Shown piece by piece: positions 22,816 to 33,037 of a stretch of 64,000 bases of DNA; the first letter of the stretch is position 1, and every line of letters starts with the position of its first letter. Where the stretch lies: NCBI RefSeq assembly GCF_007859675.1, contig NZ_CP042305.1, positions 3,782,001 through 3,846,000 of the forward strand, in the 5' to 3' direction. The notes under the pieces were generated by a model. That model worked only from the letters and a program-made list of their open reading frames with translations. It did no database searches and was not told the DNA's origin. Position numbers and translations under genes: made by a program. Source of the stretch: Humibacter ginsenosidimutans. GTDB taxonomy: Bacteria > Actinomycetota > Actinomycetes > Actinomycetales > Microbacteriaceae.

Positions 22816-25800
22816 GTGGATCAGATCACCCTGCACGCCAAGGTCGGTGAGGCGCTGACCGTGATGGCTGAAGCGCTGGAGCCGTTCATCGCGAAGACGA
22901 TTGCTGCGCGACTGGACACCTCCGAAGTGCAGTGGGTGGCCATCATTCAGAAGCTCGACCAAGACCGCGGGCGGGGTTTCGGTGCGTACTCGGTGAACGA
23001 TCCCTCGCTGCAGCTCCGGGCGCTCACCGAGCGGCTCGGTCCCCTCGGCTTCCCGTTCGACAATGTGCTTCCGCGCGTCGGGAAGGCGTACGCGAGCGAG
23101 CTGCGCCAGGTGCGCAACCTTTGGGCGCACAACGAGCCGTTCACGCCCCAGTCGGCGTTTCGTGCGGTTGATACAGCATTCCAGCTCGTTGACCTCATCG
23201 GTGCCGCGGCCGAGGCCGAGAAGCTGGGTGCTCTCAAAGACGAAGTGCTGCCGGTACGCCCGCTGGACACACCCGCACAAGACGCGTCGGTGAGCAACGG
23301 GATGCCACAGCCTGGAGCTTCATCGAAGCCTGAATCCGTCTCAGCCCCTTCGGGCGCCCAGGTCGAAGTGTCAGAGGGCGCTTCGGACATTGGCGTTGAA
23401 CCGGCCCACGAGGAATCTGCGCCGGCTCGACCAGCAGAATCCGCACGCATCGAGATCGCCGCGAAAGACTTCCTGAGCTACGCCATGGCGCACGCTCGCA
23501 TCGGGGTGGTCGACGAGATTGTCATCGAGAACCTGGGAGGCGAGGCACGGGCCGCGACCGTCGAGGTCGACGTGGTGAGCGAGATCGGGTCCCTCGGCGG
23601 GCCGAAAGTGTTGATCGCGGACCTCGCCGACAGCGTCGAGCGGGAGCGCCGCACGACCACCCTGCACGATGTCGACCTCGTGCTCGACCCGGCGCGGATG
23701 CTCATGGTCGAGACACAGCAGCGCGGCCAGATCCGCGTGACCGCGCGTGATGCATCCGGAAAGGTGCTTGGAACGGCAGCGCACGAGGTCCGGATCCTGG
23801 CGCACAACCAGTGGATCGCTAATCCGGTGCAGCTCGGCCTTGAAATGCTGGCTGCGCACGTGCAGCCAAACGCGACTGTCGTCGAGGAGCTGGTGCGCGA
23901 CGCGTCCGACCGGCTGAAGGCATCCACTGGCTCGAGTGCGCTCGACGCCTATCAGTCCGGTTCGCCGGAACGCGTCGATGCGATCGTTGCGGCGGTCTAT
24001 GACGCGATGCGAGCACGAGACATTCGCTACGCCGAGCCGCCCGCCAGCTGGGGCACTGAAGGGCAGAAGGTCCGCACGCCCGAGGAGGTGCTCGTCGGCA
24101 GGCTGGGAACGTGCCTCGACACGACCGTGGTGCTTGCAGCGGCGCTCGAGCAAGTGGGCATCAACCCGACGCTGTGGGTAGCTGACGGCCATGCGTTCCT
24201 CGGATACTGGCGCACGGATGGGTCCCTCGGCGAGACAGCGACCACCACCGTCGATGACGCAGTGAATCGCGTTGAGCTCGGCCAGCTGGGTGTGCTGGAG
24301 ACCACGATGGTGTGCGGGGGATCGGAGTCCGCGCCGTTCGAGACCGCCCGCCGCGCGCCGGTCCCGTCGTTCATCGAGCTCGGCGGCGATCGGCTGGTGG
24401 GTGTGGTGGACGTCCGTCAGGCGCGTGAATCCCACATCTTCCCCTTGCCCAGCCGCACCGTGGATGCCGACGGCAACGTCACAGTGACGACCTACGCAGC
24501 CGCGCAGCGCGCCGCCATTCAGCCATACCACTACACGGGTGTGACGCACGGATCCGCGACGACGTCGGTGCCGCCGCGCGTCACGCAGTGGAAGAACTCG
24601 CTGCTCGATCTCAGCCTGCGCAACAAGCTCATCAACTACACCGATCGATCGGGATACTCACTCGCGGTGCCGTCGAAAGCGATCGCGCACTTCGAGGATC
24701 AGATCAACGCTGCCGTGCCGATCACTCTGCTGCCCTCGGACCGCGTGCAGGAGATCGATCGGGCTCGGGGCATCCGCTTCGCCCGTGACCTGCACGAGGA
24801 CGCTCGTGCTCAGCAGCTCGCGGAGAAGCGTGAGGCGCACATCGAGGTCACCGAAGCCTCGTACACGAGCAAGCTGCGGTACCTCGCCTACAAGGCGAAA
24901 ACGATCGTCGAGGAGACCGGCGCCAACAACCTCTATCTTGCGTTCGGGATGCTGCACTGGCGAGCCGGTGATCGCGACGTGCGCTCGCCACTCGTGCTTG
25001 TGCCCGTCACGCTGAAAAACCCCAGCCGCAGTGCCTGGTACAAGCTCGCGATCGACGAGGCCGGGACATCCACGCCGAACTACTGCCTCGTCGAACGGCT
25101 GCGCACCGAGCACCACCTCGAGATTCCTGAGCTGATGAATCCCAGCGAGGATGCCTCCGGCATCGATCTCGCAGCGACCTTCAGCGCGGTGCGGGCCGCG
25201 ATCGTCAGGGCCGGGCTGCCGTTCCGCGTGGAGGAGACGGTCGACCTCGCGATCCTTCAGTTCGCGAAGTTTCGGCTCTGGAAAGACCTCGACGACAACT
25301 GGGAGTCGCTGGCCAGCAATCCGCTCGTGAAGCACCTCATCGAGACCCCGACGCAACTATTCGCGGACCCGGTCTCTGAAGCTGCCGATCTCGACCTGGA
25401 CGCGCTCGGATCCGAACTGCCCGTGCCCGCGGACTCGTCCCAGATCGAGGCGGTCGCCGCGGCAGTGGGTGGCAACACTTTTGTTCTCGAGGGACCTCCA
25501 GGCACCGGGAAGTCCCAGACCATCACCAACCTTCTCGCCCGGGCGCTCGCCACAGGAAAGCGTGTGCTGTTCGTGGCCGAGAAGCGGGCGGCACTCAACG
25601 TCGTGAAGCAGCGGCTGGAAGCCGCGGGGCTCGGTGCGTTCTCGCTCGACCTGCACGACAAAGGCGCGCGTCCGGCTGCGGTTCGCGCGCAGATCAAGAC
25701 TGCGCTCGAGCTGCGTGCGGGGGCGGACACCGACAGCCTCACCGCGAATCGAGAGGTGGCATCTGCCAGCCGCCGGGCCCTCGCGCGTTACGCGGAACGG

Positions 25801-28800
25801 CTTCATGAGCCCAACTCCGTCGGCCACTCGCTCTACGGCGCACGCACGACCCTCCTCGCTGCGGATTCCTCGGTGCCGGAACTGGAGATCCCGTCTGTCT
25901 TCGTGGCGTCAGCCGGCGATGACGCTGTGCAGGAACTGCGGCGTGCTCTGCGTGAACTGCCGGCGACAGCCGATCTCGCCAGACCGAGCAGGCGGCATCC
26001 GTGGGGCTTCGTCGACGGAGGGTCCGACCTGACCGTCGAGCCGCGGGTGCTGTTGTCGTCAGCAGTCGCGTTCGACGCTGCACTCGAGCAGGCACTTGCG
26101 GCCGGACTCGACCTCGACGCACTGGAGCGCGCGACATCTGGCGACGGCTCCGGCCTCGCTGACTGGGTCACCTTGACCGGCGCTCCTCGGTTCGAGCTCA
26201 CGGCACTCGACGCGATCGCGCCGCCCGCGTGGCAGGCGTTCCTTTCCGAGAAACTGACGGAACTCGACGTATTCGCTGTGGCGCCCACATGGGCGTCGAC
26301 GGTGCGGCCGGAGGTGCTCGGGCGGGACGTCGCTGCCATTCATGCCGAGGCGATCTCCGCCGACGATTCCGGCTTCTTCGGCCGCAAGAAACGTCGTCGC
26401 GCCGTGCTGGAGCGAATCGCCGACCTCCTGCTCGTCGAGCAGAAAACGATCGATCTGAAGACCCTGTCGGCGTTGACGGGCGCGCTCGCCGAATCCCAGC
26501 GTGCCATCGCGGCTTACGTGGCGTCGGCGCAACAGGTGCCGTCCGTGGGTATTGCAGCCGCATTCAATCCGTATCTTCCAGGCGAGGCGGATGCCCTTCG
26601 CACCCGCCTCGGTTGGCTCGCCTGGTTGACGCGAGCGATCGGCATTCCCGCGCCAGCCGCCCAGCCGCAACCGAGCCAGATCGCCGCTCCTCCGGGCCAG
26701 GTGGCAGAGTCCGACCGGCCGCTGAAAACCGAGCACGTCGTCGACCTTCGCCGCTACTACACGGCGACCCAGTCCGGCGCTCTGGCGAAAGAGCTGCACG
26801 CATTGGCGGATGCCCGTTCGCGTCTTGCTCCCGTTCTGTACGGTGGGGAGGCGCTCGTCTGGTCAGCCGGTGTGCCGCTGCACATGTGGCGCGAGACGCG
26901 TACGGCGCGCTCACTCGGTGATGCCATGCAACTCACCCGTTGGCTGGACTTCGTGCACGCGCTCGAACCTTTGCGCGCCGCGGGACTCGGGCGAGCACGC
27001 GAGGCCCTTCTCTGGGGCGAAGTTCCCGCCGAGGATGCGGTGCTCGCGTTGGACAAGGGGATCGCGCAGGCATCCGTCGAGGAGCGCGGCGTGGCCAGCG
27101 GTCTTGCCGATTTCGATTCTCTTGCGCACCTCAAGACGATCGACCGGTTCACCGGGAGCTCTGCCGCAGTGCGTTCGGAGTTGCCCCGCGCCATCCCCGC
27201 GGAGGTGCTCGGTCATCGCACGTTCAACGCGGACGCGATCAACGGCCAGATCGGCCTGTTGCGTCGCCAGCTGGATCGCCAACGCGGCGGCATGAGCGTG
27301 CGCGCCCTACTGGACAACTTCGGAGATCTCATCACGCAACTCATGCCGTGCACGCTGATGAGCCCCGAATCGGTTGCGCGATTCTTTCCCGCTCGCCAGG
27401 ATGTGTTCGATCTGGTCGTGTTCGACGAGGCATCGCAGATCAGAGTGGCGGATGCCATCGGCGCCATGGGGCGCGCCCGGTCCGTGGTCGTCGTCGGTGA
27501 CAGCAAACAGATGCCACCGACCAGCTTCGCCGAAGCATCCGGCGGCGTCGATGACGACGACGAGGCACCGGACGCCGTGGTCGATGAGGAGTCGATCCTT
27601 TCCGAGTGTGCAAAGGCGGGAGTGCCGAGCAAGTGGCTGTCATGGCACTACCGCAGTCAGGACGAGTCGCTGATCCTGTTCAGCAACCAGCACTATTACG
27701 AGAGCCGGCTGTCGTCGTTCCCAGCGCCTCTGCACGAACGGGCGACCGCGACCCACGACGGACATGGGATATCGCTCGTCCGCGTCGATGGGGTTTTCGA
27801 GCGGTCGGGTCGCGGCAAGCTGCTGCGTACCAACCAGGTCGAGGCACGCGCGATCGTGGACGACGTGCGGCGCAGATTCGAGGCATCCGCCGACGTCACG
27901 CCCTCCGTCGGCATCATCACGTTCAACGCGCAGCAGCGCGATCTCATCGAGAATCTGCTGCGCGACAGCGGTGTGGAACGCATCGTGAGGGCGCTCGACG
28001 AGCCGGATGGCCTGTTCGTGAAGAACCTGGAGAACGTGCAGGGAGACGAGCGCGACTGCATCCTCTTCTCCGTTGCTTTCAGCGCGAACGAGAAGAGCGT
28101 CGTGCCCCTGAACTTCGGTCCTCTGTCGAGGGCGGGTGGCGAACGAAGGCTTAACGTCGCGATCACTCGCGCCCGTCGCCAGGTGGTGCTCTATTCGAGC
28201 TTCGATCCGAAGGAGTTGCGCACAGGCGAGACCGCTTCGATCGGGCTCAAGCACTTGCGTGCCTACCTTGAGCTCGCCCAACGCGGCGCCGATTCCGTCG
28301 CAGGCGACGGCGGGCGGCGGGCCGCCATCGATCGGCACCGTGACGAGATCGCCGATGAACTGCGGATGCGCGGTTTCGCCGTCGCGACGGACGTCGGCCT
28401 CTCCGAGTTCCGGGTCGACATCAGCATCGCGACGGCGGATGCCCCGAACCAGCCGCTCGTCGCCGTGCTGCTGGACGGGCCTGCCTGGCGTGCCCGCCGC
28501 ACGGTCGCGGATCGAGACGGGTTGCCGCTCGACGTGCTGCAGGGAATCATGCGTTGGCCGGACGTGGAACGAGTCTGGCTCCCGGAGTGGCTGGCGGCAC
28601 GCGAGACGGTGCTCGAAAACCTGGAACGCGCGGTAGAGCGCGCGCAACACGCGGGCACCGCCGCAGCCGCCGTACCAGCGCAACCCGCTGGCTTCGCGGT
28701 CGATCCGTGGCTCGCGCCGAATGGGGCGCGCAACGACGAAACCGATGGGGTCGAGGCGCTCGTGGCGGCTCCGTCGTTCTCGACGCTGTCCTCGCTAGGC

Positions 28801-29484
28801 CAAAACGGCGCGTCGGGCGGTTCCGCGCTCAGCGATACTTCAGCGCACGCCCTGGCGTCTGCGCATCCGATGGAATCGGCCGTGGCAAGCGGACCGGCGG
28901 ATTACTACGCAGGCAACTCGCTGGTGATTGACTTCGACCCTTGGGCTCCCGGTTCTCTGGGCACGGTCGATGTTCTCGACGAGTTGCCGCGCGTGCACGC
29001 GAGTGCACGCGTTCAGCTCGCCATTCGGGATGCAGTCGCAGCCGAAGGTCCGGTGCATCCGGAACGGCTGGTGCGCATGGTTGCCGGAGCCTTCGGGTTG
29101 GGCAGGGTCAACGAAGCGAGGGCCAGGTCGATTCTGCGCTGCGTTCCCGCTGAGTTCCGGCCCCGTTCGGGAGAGGAATTCCTGTGGCCAGAGGAGACCG
29201 ACCCCGACGTTTGGCACCTGGTTCGTCGAGTGCGCGCGGGCGAGCAGCGGTCGATCGATTATGTTTCGCTCGTAGAGATCGCCAACGCGATGCGCATCGC
29301 CGCCGACCTGAGCGGAGGCATGGACGACGCATCGCTCAAGCGCGAGGCTCTGGGACTCTTCGGAGGGCGGCGGATCACCGAGTCGATCGGTGCGCGCCTG
29401 GACGACGCGGTTCGCTTCGCGGTGAGCAGCGGACGCATTGAGCGGCTTGCGAACGGAGTGCTGGTTGGGGCACGGCGGAGTTGA
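22816..29484 (+). CDS. Giant HEPN, SF1 helicase and Vsr nuclease protein (DUF4011/DUF3320)
   Basis: The product is about 2222 aa. In order it shows an N-terminal Swt1-like HEPN region (residues 1-130, RNLWAHNEP), a linker, a transglutaminase-like segment GTCLDTTVVLAAALEQ near 430, the DUF4011 motif LLDLSLRNKLINY near 600, an SF1 helicase with Walker A GPPGTGKSQT at about 893, motif II VVFDEASQ at about 1535 and motif VI NVAITRARRQ at about 1780, a Vsr-like nuclease (about 1835-1935, FRVDISI and VLLDGPAW), and a C-terminal DUF3320 domain. GTG 22816 is preceded by AAGGAGA at 22804-22810, better than the upstream GTG 22792. Large helicase-nuclease proteins of this layout occur in defence islands. 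DNA or RNA targeting is not deducible here. Confidence 0.85.
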   Translation: MDQITLHAKVGEALTVMAEALEPFIAKTIAARLDTSEVQWVAIIQKLDQDRGRGFGAYSVNDPSLQLRALTERLGPLGFPFDNVLPRVGKAYASELRQVRNLWAHNEPFTPQSAFRAVDTAFQLVDLIGAAAEAEKLGALKDEVLPVRPLDTPAQDASVSNGMPQPGASSKPESVSAPSGAQVEVSEGASDIGVEPAHEESAPARPAESARIEIAAKDFLSYAMAHARIGVVDEIVIENLGGEARAATVEVDVVSEIGSLGGPKVLIADLADSVERERRTTTLHDVDLVLDPARMLMVETQQRGQIRVTARDASGKVLGTAAHEVRILAHNQWIANPVQLGLEMLAAHVQPNATVVEELVRDASDRLKASTGSSALDAYQSGSPERVDAIVAAVYDAMRARDIRYAEPPASWGTEGQKVRTPEEVLVGRLGTCLDTTVVLAAALEQVGINPTLWVADGHAFLGYWRTDGSLGETATTTVDDAVNRVELGQLGVLETTMVCGGSESAPFETARRAPVPSFIELGGDRLVGVVDVRQARESHIFPLPSRTVDADGNVTVTTYAAAQRAAIQPYHYTGVTHGSATTSVPPRVTQWKNSLLDLSLRNKLINYTDRSGYSLAVPSKAIAHFEDQINAAVPITLLPSDRVQEIDRARGIRFARDLHEDARAQQLAEKREAHIEVTEASYTSKLRYLAYKAKTIVEETGANNLYLAFGMLHWRAGDRDVRSPLVLVPVTLKNPSRSAWYKLAIDEAGTSTPNYCLVERLRTEHHLEIPELMNPSEDASGIDLAATFSAVRAAIVRAGLPFRVEETVDLAILQFAKFRLWKDLDDNWESLASNPLVKHLIETPTQLFADPVSEAADLDLDALGSELPVPADSSQIEAVAAAVGGNTFVLEGPPGTGKSQTITNLLARALATGKRVLFVAEKRAALNVVKQRLEAAGLGAFSLDLHDKGARPAAVRAQIKTALELRAGADTDSLTANREVASASRRALARYAERLHEPNSVGHSLYGARTTLLAADSSVPELEIPSVFVASAGDDAVQELRRALRELPATADLARPSRRHPWGFVDGGSDLTVEPRVLLSSAVAFDAALEQALAAGLDLDALERATSGDGSGLADWVTLTGAPRFELTALDAIAPPAWQAFLSEKLTELDVFAVAPTWASTVRPEVLGRDVAAIHAEAISADDSGFFGRKKRRRAVLERIADLLLVEQKTIDLKTLSALTGALAESQRAIAAYVASAQQVPSVGIAAAFNPYLPGEADALRTRLGWLAWLTRAIGIPAPAAQPQPSQIAAPPGQVAESDRPLKTEHVVDLRRYYTATQSGALAKELHALADARSRLAPVLYGGEALVWSAGVPLHMWRETRTARSLGDAMQLTRWLDFVHALEPLRAAGLGRAREALLWGEVPAEDAVLALDKGIAQASVEERGVASGLADFDSLAHLKTIDRFTGSSAAVRSELPRAIPAEVLGHRTFNADAINGQIGLLRRQLDRQRGGMSVRALLDNFGDLITQLMPCTLMSPESVARFFPARQDVFDLVVFDEASQIRVADAIGAMGRARSVVVVGDSKQMPPTSFAEASGGVDDDDEAPDAVVDEESILSECAKAGVPSKWLSWHYRSQDESLILFSNQHYYESRLSSFPAPLHERATATHDGHGISLVRVDGVFERSGRGKLLRTNQVEARAIVDDVRRRFEASADVTPSVGIITFNAQQRDLIENLLRDSGVERIVRALDEPDGLFVKNLENVQGDERDCILFSVAFSANEKSVVPLNFGPLSRAGGERRLNVAITRARRQVVLYSSFDPKELRTGETASIGLKHLRAYLELAQRGADSVAGDGGRRAAIDRHRDEIADELRMRGFAVATDVGLSEFRVDISIATADAPNQPLVAVLLDGPAWRARRTVADRDGLPLDVLQGIMRWPDVERVWLPEWLAARETVLENLERAVERAQHAGTAAAAVPAQPAGFAVDPWLAPNGARNDETDGVEALVAAPSFSTLSSLGQNGASGGSALSDTSAHALASAHPMESAVASGPADYYAGNSLVIDFDPWAPGSLGTVDVLDELPRVHASARVQLAIRDAVAAEGPVHPERLVRMVAGAFGLGRVNEARARSILRCVPAEFRPRSGEEFLWPEETDPDVWHLVRRVRAGEQRSIDYVSLVEIANAMRIAADLSGGMDDASLKREALGLFGGRRITESIGARLDDAVRFAVSSGRIERLANGVLVGARRS

Positions 29485-29540
29485 GCGGGAGAAGAGGCTC
29501 TGCCCTTCCTGCTGATGCGGCCGAGTCCTCGACCCGCGTA

Positions 29541-30446
29541 TCAGAGCTCGCCGAGCCAGTTCGTTTCACGCATGTACTGAGCGAGGCCTTCGATATCCGC
29601 GTAGATCGTGGCGAATCTGAAGCCGAACCTCTCCTCGAGTTCGTGGCGGATCTCCTTCCTGCCGCTGCTCAGGATGCGGTACGTGAAGACCGGCGCATTC
29701 TCTTTGGGAAGTCGACCCTCCCGGGGCCTTGAGAGCTTCAACGGAACGGAGATGTATTTGCGGAGCCGCTCCACGGTCCACCGTGACGGCTCGTCCGGAA
29801 CAACCCGCCCTGTTTCAGCGGTGTCGAGCGGGATCCCATCCACGATGAATGCTGCGTTCTGGGCGGGTATCCGATTATGCAGGGCCGGCGGACGCCAGAT
29901 CTTGCGTCCGAGTCCGGTTCCCCAGCCGACTGCACGGCGATGCTCGTCGGTATGGAGCTGATGCCAACGCGGCGTGTTCGTGTTCCACGAACTGTTGAGT
30001 TGCAGCGGCCGCCGGTTGTTCACGAAGGCGAACAGCCGGGCATCTTTGTCATCTGTTGCACCGCTGCCGGACACGGCGAACCAGGCCGCGATCAACGGAT
30101 TGGCTGTCACGTCGAGCAGACGCGTCGGCGCGCCGACGTGCTGCAGCCGTGCGAAGAGTTGGAGCGCGGGGATGCCGTCGAGCCGCCAGTCGATGCGTGC
30201 CAGCCGAAGGAGCTTGCGTTCGGCCGCGATGAGTTGCTCTTCGGAAGGTGGGGATCCGAGTTCCGTCTCGAGCGAGCGATACAGAGAACTCTTCAGGCCC
30301 CAGGCCGCATCTGACTGCCCGCGCCAGACGAACGAGTTGCCTGGGTAGACGTTCGAAATGAACTTGATCTCGTCAAGCAACCCGTCCCAGCCGCTGATGG
30401 TCTTTTCCCACGGGCCGAAGAGCTCGCCGGCGTCGTACGTGGCCAT
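29541..30446 (-). CDS. FRG domain protein
   Basis: This 301-aa protein carries the FRG signature FVWRGQSDAAWGLKSSLYR at about residues 38-56, followed by LARLQHVGAPTRLLDVT-type sequence (LFARLQHVGAPTRLLD). The FRG domain is widespread in phage-defence neighbourhoods, but its biochemical role is not settled. It is convergent with the giant helicase gene, 56 bp from its stop, and has its own start ATG 30446. Confidence 0.85.
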   Translation of the reverse strand: MATYDAGELFGPWEKTISGWDGLLDEIKFISNVYPGNSFVWRGQSDAAWGLKSSLYRSLETELGSPPSEEQLIAAERKLLRLARIDWRLDGIPALQLFARLQHVGAPTRLLDVTANPLIAAWFAVSGSGATDDKDARLFAFVNNRRPLQLNSSWNTNTPRWHQLHTDEHRRAVGWGTGLGRKIWRPPALHNRIPAQNAAFIVDGIPLDTAETGRVVPDEPSRWTVERLRKYISVPLKLSRPREGRLPKENAPVFTYRILSSGRKEIRHELEERFGFRFATIYADIEGLAQYMRETNWLGEL

Positions 30447-30478
30447 CTCGCCATGCTCGCAAACACCCGACGAGTCCG

Positions 30479-31926
30479 CTATCCCGCGAAGGTGGGACCG
30501 CCGAGCCGCCGCACCGCATCGACCAAGAACTCCTTCGGGTCCGAGGTCAGCAGTACTCGTGCGATGGCGTCGAACGCGGCATCCGGGTCGATTCCGCGGT
30601 GTCGCACGGCGTATGCCGCCGCGACAGAGGGCGTACGGCTGCGAGCCTCATAGCAGTGGACGTAGACGACGCGACTCTCAGCGCGAAGGGTTGCGATGGC
30701 ATCCGCGGTGTCCGCCAGCACGAACTCGGGGTCCGCGTTTCTGCCGGGCCGGTCGATGAGCCAGACGGCGTCGCGGTTCTCCGGCTGAACGAAGCCGGGC
30801 GTCTGGGCGCGGCCGGTGCGGCACAGCGACACGACGGCATCCACACCCTCGGGCAGGTGGTCGAGACCGTCGAGCGCGCCGAGCCACACCCCGTCATCGA
30901 ATGGATGCCGCACCGGCGCATGCAGGGGAGTCGGGCTGAAACGGTCTGCCGAGGGCCAGCCGTCGTCATCCGGATGCCCGCCGCGCGCAGCGAGTGCGGC
31001 ACGGCGAACGAGCTCGTCTCCGTTGATGCGGGGCCAGCCGTGCAGATGGCGGCGCAGCGACCAGGGGAGAGCGGATGCACCCCACTTCGCACCGGCGAGG
31101 GAGCCGGCGATGGCGGCGACGGTGTCCGTGTCGTGACCGCAGCGCACGGCGCGCTCGAGCGTGTCGAGCAGGCCCTCACCGCGCACGATCGCGGACCAGG
31201 CGGCCTGCAGTGCCGCGACGACCCAGCCGTTCGAGCCGGGGATGTCCCTTGGCGCGTTCGACTCCGCCACATCGAGCAGCTGGTGCCAGCGCGCACGCCG
31301 GGCCTCGGGCAGCACCTCGATGCCGCTGCGCACGTCGTACTCACCGGACAGGATCGCGTGACGGATGGCGAGGGACCAGATGACGCACGCGTCGCCGGCA
31401 TCCTGCTCGTAGTGCGTGAGGTCGCTGAGTCGACGCGCGGCGACAGACAGCGCGCGCCGACTCTGAGGAGCGTCACCGCCGAGGAATCCGAGCGCGACCG
31501 GGCCAGTGCGCATCAGGGAGCCGTTGCCTCCCGACCTGCCCGTCGCCTCATGCACGGCACGTGCGGCGCGGAGGGAGTCGTGCTCGGTGGCGTCAGGGCT
31601 CAACGAGGTGAGAAGACGTCGGGTCTGGATACCGACGTCCTTTGCGGTCTTCGACCAGGCGCGCCACTCGCGCACGATGGCGCCGAGCACTTCTGCATCA
31701 TCGAGGCGTTCGCCGCGCGCCAAGGCATCGAGGATCGGCACAGCCATGCTGGTGTCGTCCGTCCACTCGCCGAGTTCCCACCCGCGGCCAGGCTGCAGGA
31801 GGACTGGCTCGGTGTCCGGGATGGAAGGCCCGAACTCGTACGGCGCCCGAGTGCGTCACCTGCCGCTGAGGCGAGCACAGTGCCGAGAGCGCGGTCGAGC
31901 TGCTGGGTAGAGAGGTCGTGGTTCAC
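30479..31926 (-). pseudogene. ADP-ribosylglycohydrolase fused to a dual-specificity phosphatase, frameshifted
   Basis: GTG 31926 begins the typical start of ADP-ribosylglycohydrolases (ALGTVLASAAGDALG). At about 31845-31850 one base is missing in a G run; after the shift the sequence continues as APYEFGPSIPD and WTDDTSMAVPILDAL, the metal-binding DDT block. The span is 1448 nt, one short of a multiple of three. The C-terminal ~125 residues form a phosphatase-like domain with the C-x5-R loop HCYEARSRTP. The open frame from ATG 31747 would lack the first metal-binding motif. The family removes ADP-ribose from proteins or nucleic acids. It could be a real pseudogene, phase variation or a sequencing error. 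Confidence 0.8.
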
Positions 31927-31944
31927 TGTGTTGTCCCCGTGTCG

Positions 31945-32235
31945 TCAGTGGGCGGTCTGTCGGTGCTGTTCGGCGGTGCGGCTTTCGCCGCCGGCGTCGT
32001 TGTATCCCTCGAAGATGAAGACGTAACAGCCGCCGATCGGCTCGTCGTTGTGGCGGGCATAGGCGGCCATGCGCTTGGCGGATCCCGCCGAAGCCGTGGG
32101 GAGCGACGCCATCGAAGGGACGTCGCCGTCGGGAAGGATCGGAAGGCGGTAACGGTCGCCATCGAAGGGGCCGCCGAGAAACACGCTGGGCGCGAAACCG
32201 AATTCGCCGTCCTTGAAGCTGTTGGGGTGTGTCAT
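31945..32235 (-). CDS. Small protein of unknown function next to the ADP-ribosylglycohydrolase
   Basis: This 96-aa protein has no family I recognise. It begins MTHPNSFKDGEFGFAPSVF and contains FLGGPFDGDRYRLP and CYVFIFEGYNDAGG; it is soluble, without a signal peptide. AGAGGAG lies 5 nt before ATG 32235. It sits 18 bp upstream of the ADP-ribosylglycohydrolase on the same strand and divergent from an NrtR-like regulator, so the three probably form one regulated unit. Confidence 0.65.
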   Translation of the reverse strand: MTHPNSFKDGEFGFAPSVFLGGPFDGDRYRLPILPDGDVPSMASLPTASAGSAKRMAAYARHNDEPIGGCYVFIFEGYNDAGGESRTAEQHRQTAH

Positions 32236-32276
32236 GATCGCTCCTCTCATCGGACGTCGAGCCGGCGTCTGAATTA

Positions 32277-32337
32277 ACGCAGATTTGAGTTATTAAGATG
32301 AGTTTGTACCCGATGTGTATAAAGCGCAAGTCTGCGT
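32277..32337. promoter_or_regulatory. Inverted repeat between nrtR and the divergent ADP-ribose operon
   Basis: ACGCAGATTTG (32277-32287) and CAAGTCTGCGT (32327-32337) are inverted arms matching at 10 of 11 positions, with a 39-bp spacer. The spacing and AT-rich centre are consistent with two operator half-regions for the divergently transcribed NrtR-like regulator. The second arm ends 11 bp before the nrtR ATG. Confidence 0.6.
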
Positions 32338-32348
32338 AAAATAGCCGC

Positions 32349-32993
32349 ATGGCTCACACCGATGGCGCCCAACGCTCGCTCGAGTCGTACCCGCGACCGT
32401 CGGTGGCGATCGATGTCGCGATCTTGACGCTTCATGAGGGCGAGTTGAGCGTGCTGCTGGTCGCCGACCCTCGCTCACCTCGAGGGGTCGAAGACTGGCG
32501 GCTGCCTGGAACGTTCCTCCACCCCGGCGAGCGGCTGGCGGATGCCGTTCGGCGCACGTTGCGCGAGAAGGCCGGTGTGTCAGGCATCCGCCCGCGACAG
32601 TTGCACGTGTTCGACGCGCCAGATCGTGATGGTCGTGGGTGGGTGTTGAGCGTCGCGCATTATGACGCGATCCCGAGCGGCAAGCTGGCCGGGGCCGCGA
32701 ACACCCGCATTGTTCCGACCGCGCACCTCCCGGAGCTGCACTACGACCACGCGGCAATCGTGGAGTTCGCGGTGGACGCAGTGCGCAGCGCCTATCGACG
32801 TGAGGCAGACCCGATGGGCCTCCTGCGGCATCCGTTCACACTTCGACAACTGCGCAGACTGCACGAGACCGTGCTCGGCGAACGTCTGCTGCCCGACACC
32901 TTTCGCCGCGCCATGCTGCCGCGGCTGGTCGCAACGGGCGAGTCATTCGTCGGCGGACGCGGGAGGCCTGCGGAGCTGTACGTGAGGGAGTGA
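32349..32993 (+). CDS. nrtR: NrtR-like regulator (Nudix sensor plus winged helix)
   Basis: The 214-aa protein has an N-terminal Nudix domain (AIDVAILTLHEGELSVLLV) with a degenerate catalytic box: RTLREKAGV in place of REUxEExGU. A C-terminal winged helix (FTLRQLRRLHETVLG, then GRPAELYV) follows. This is the architecture of NrtR, a repressor that senses ADP-ribose or NAD-related metabolites without hydrolysing them. Here it is divergent from an ADP-ribosylglycohydrolase gene rather than an NAD biosynthesis operon, suggesting control of ADP-ribose turnover. Confidence 0.85.
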   Translation: MAHTDGAQRSLESYPRPSVAIDVAILTLHEGELSVLLVADPRSPRGVEDWRLPGTFLHPGERLADAVRRTLREKAGVSGIRPRQLHVFDAPDRDGRGWVLSVAHYDAIPSGKLAGAANTRIVPTAHLPELHYDHAAIVEFAVDAVRSAYRREADPMGLLRHPFTLRQLRRLHETVLGERLLPDTFRRAMLPRLVATGESFVGGRGRPAELYVRE

Positions 32994-33037
32994 ACCGTCC
33001 GTTTCCGGAGCGATGTTGTCGGTGCGAGCGACGAGCC

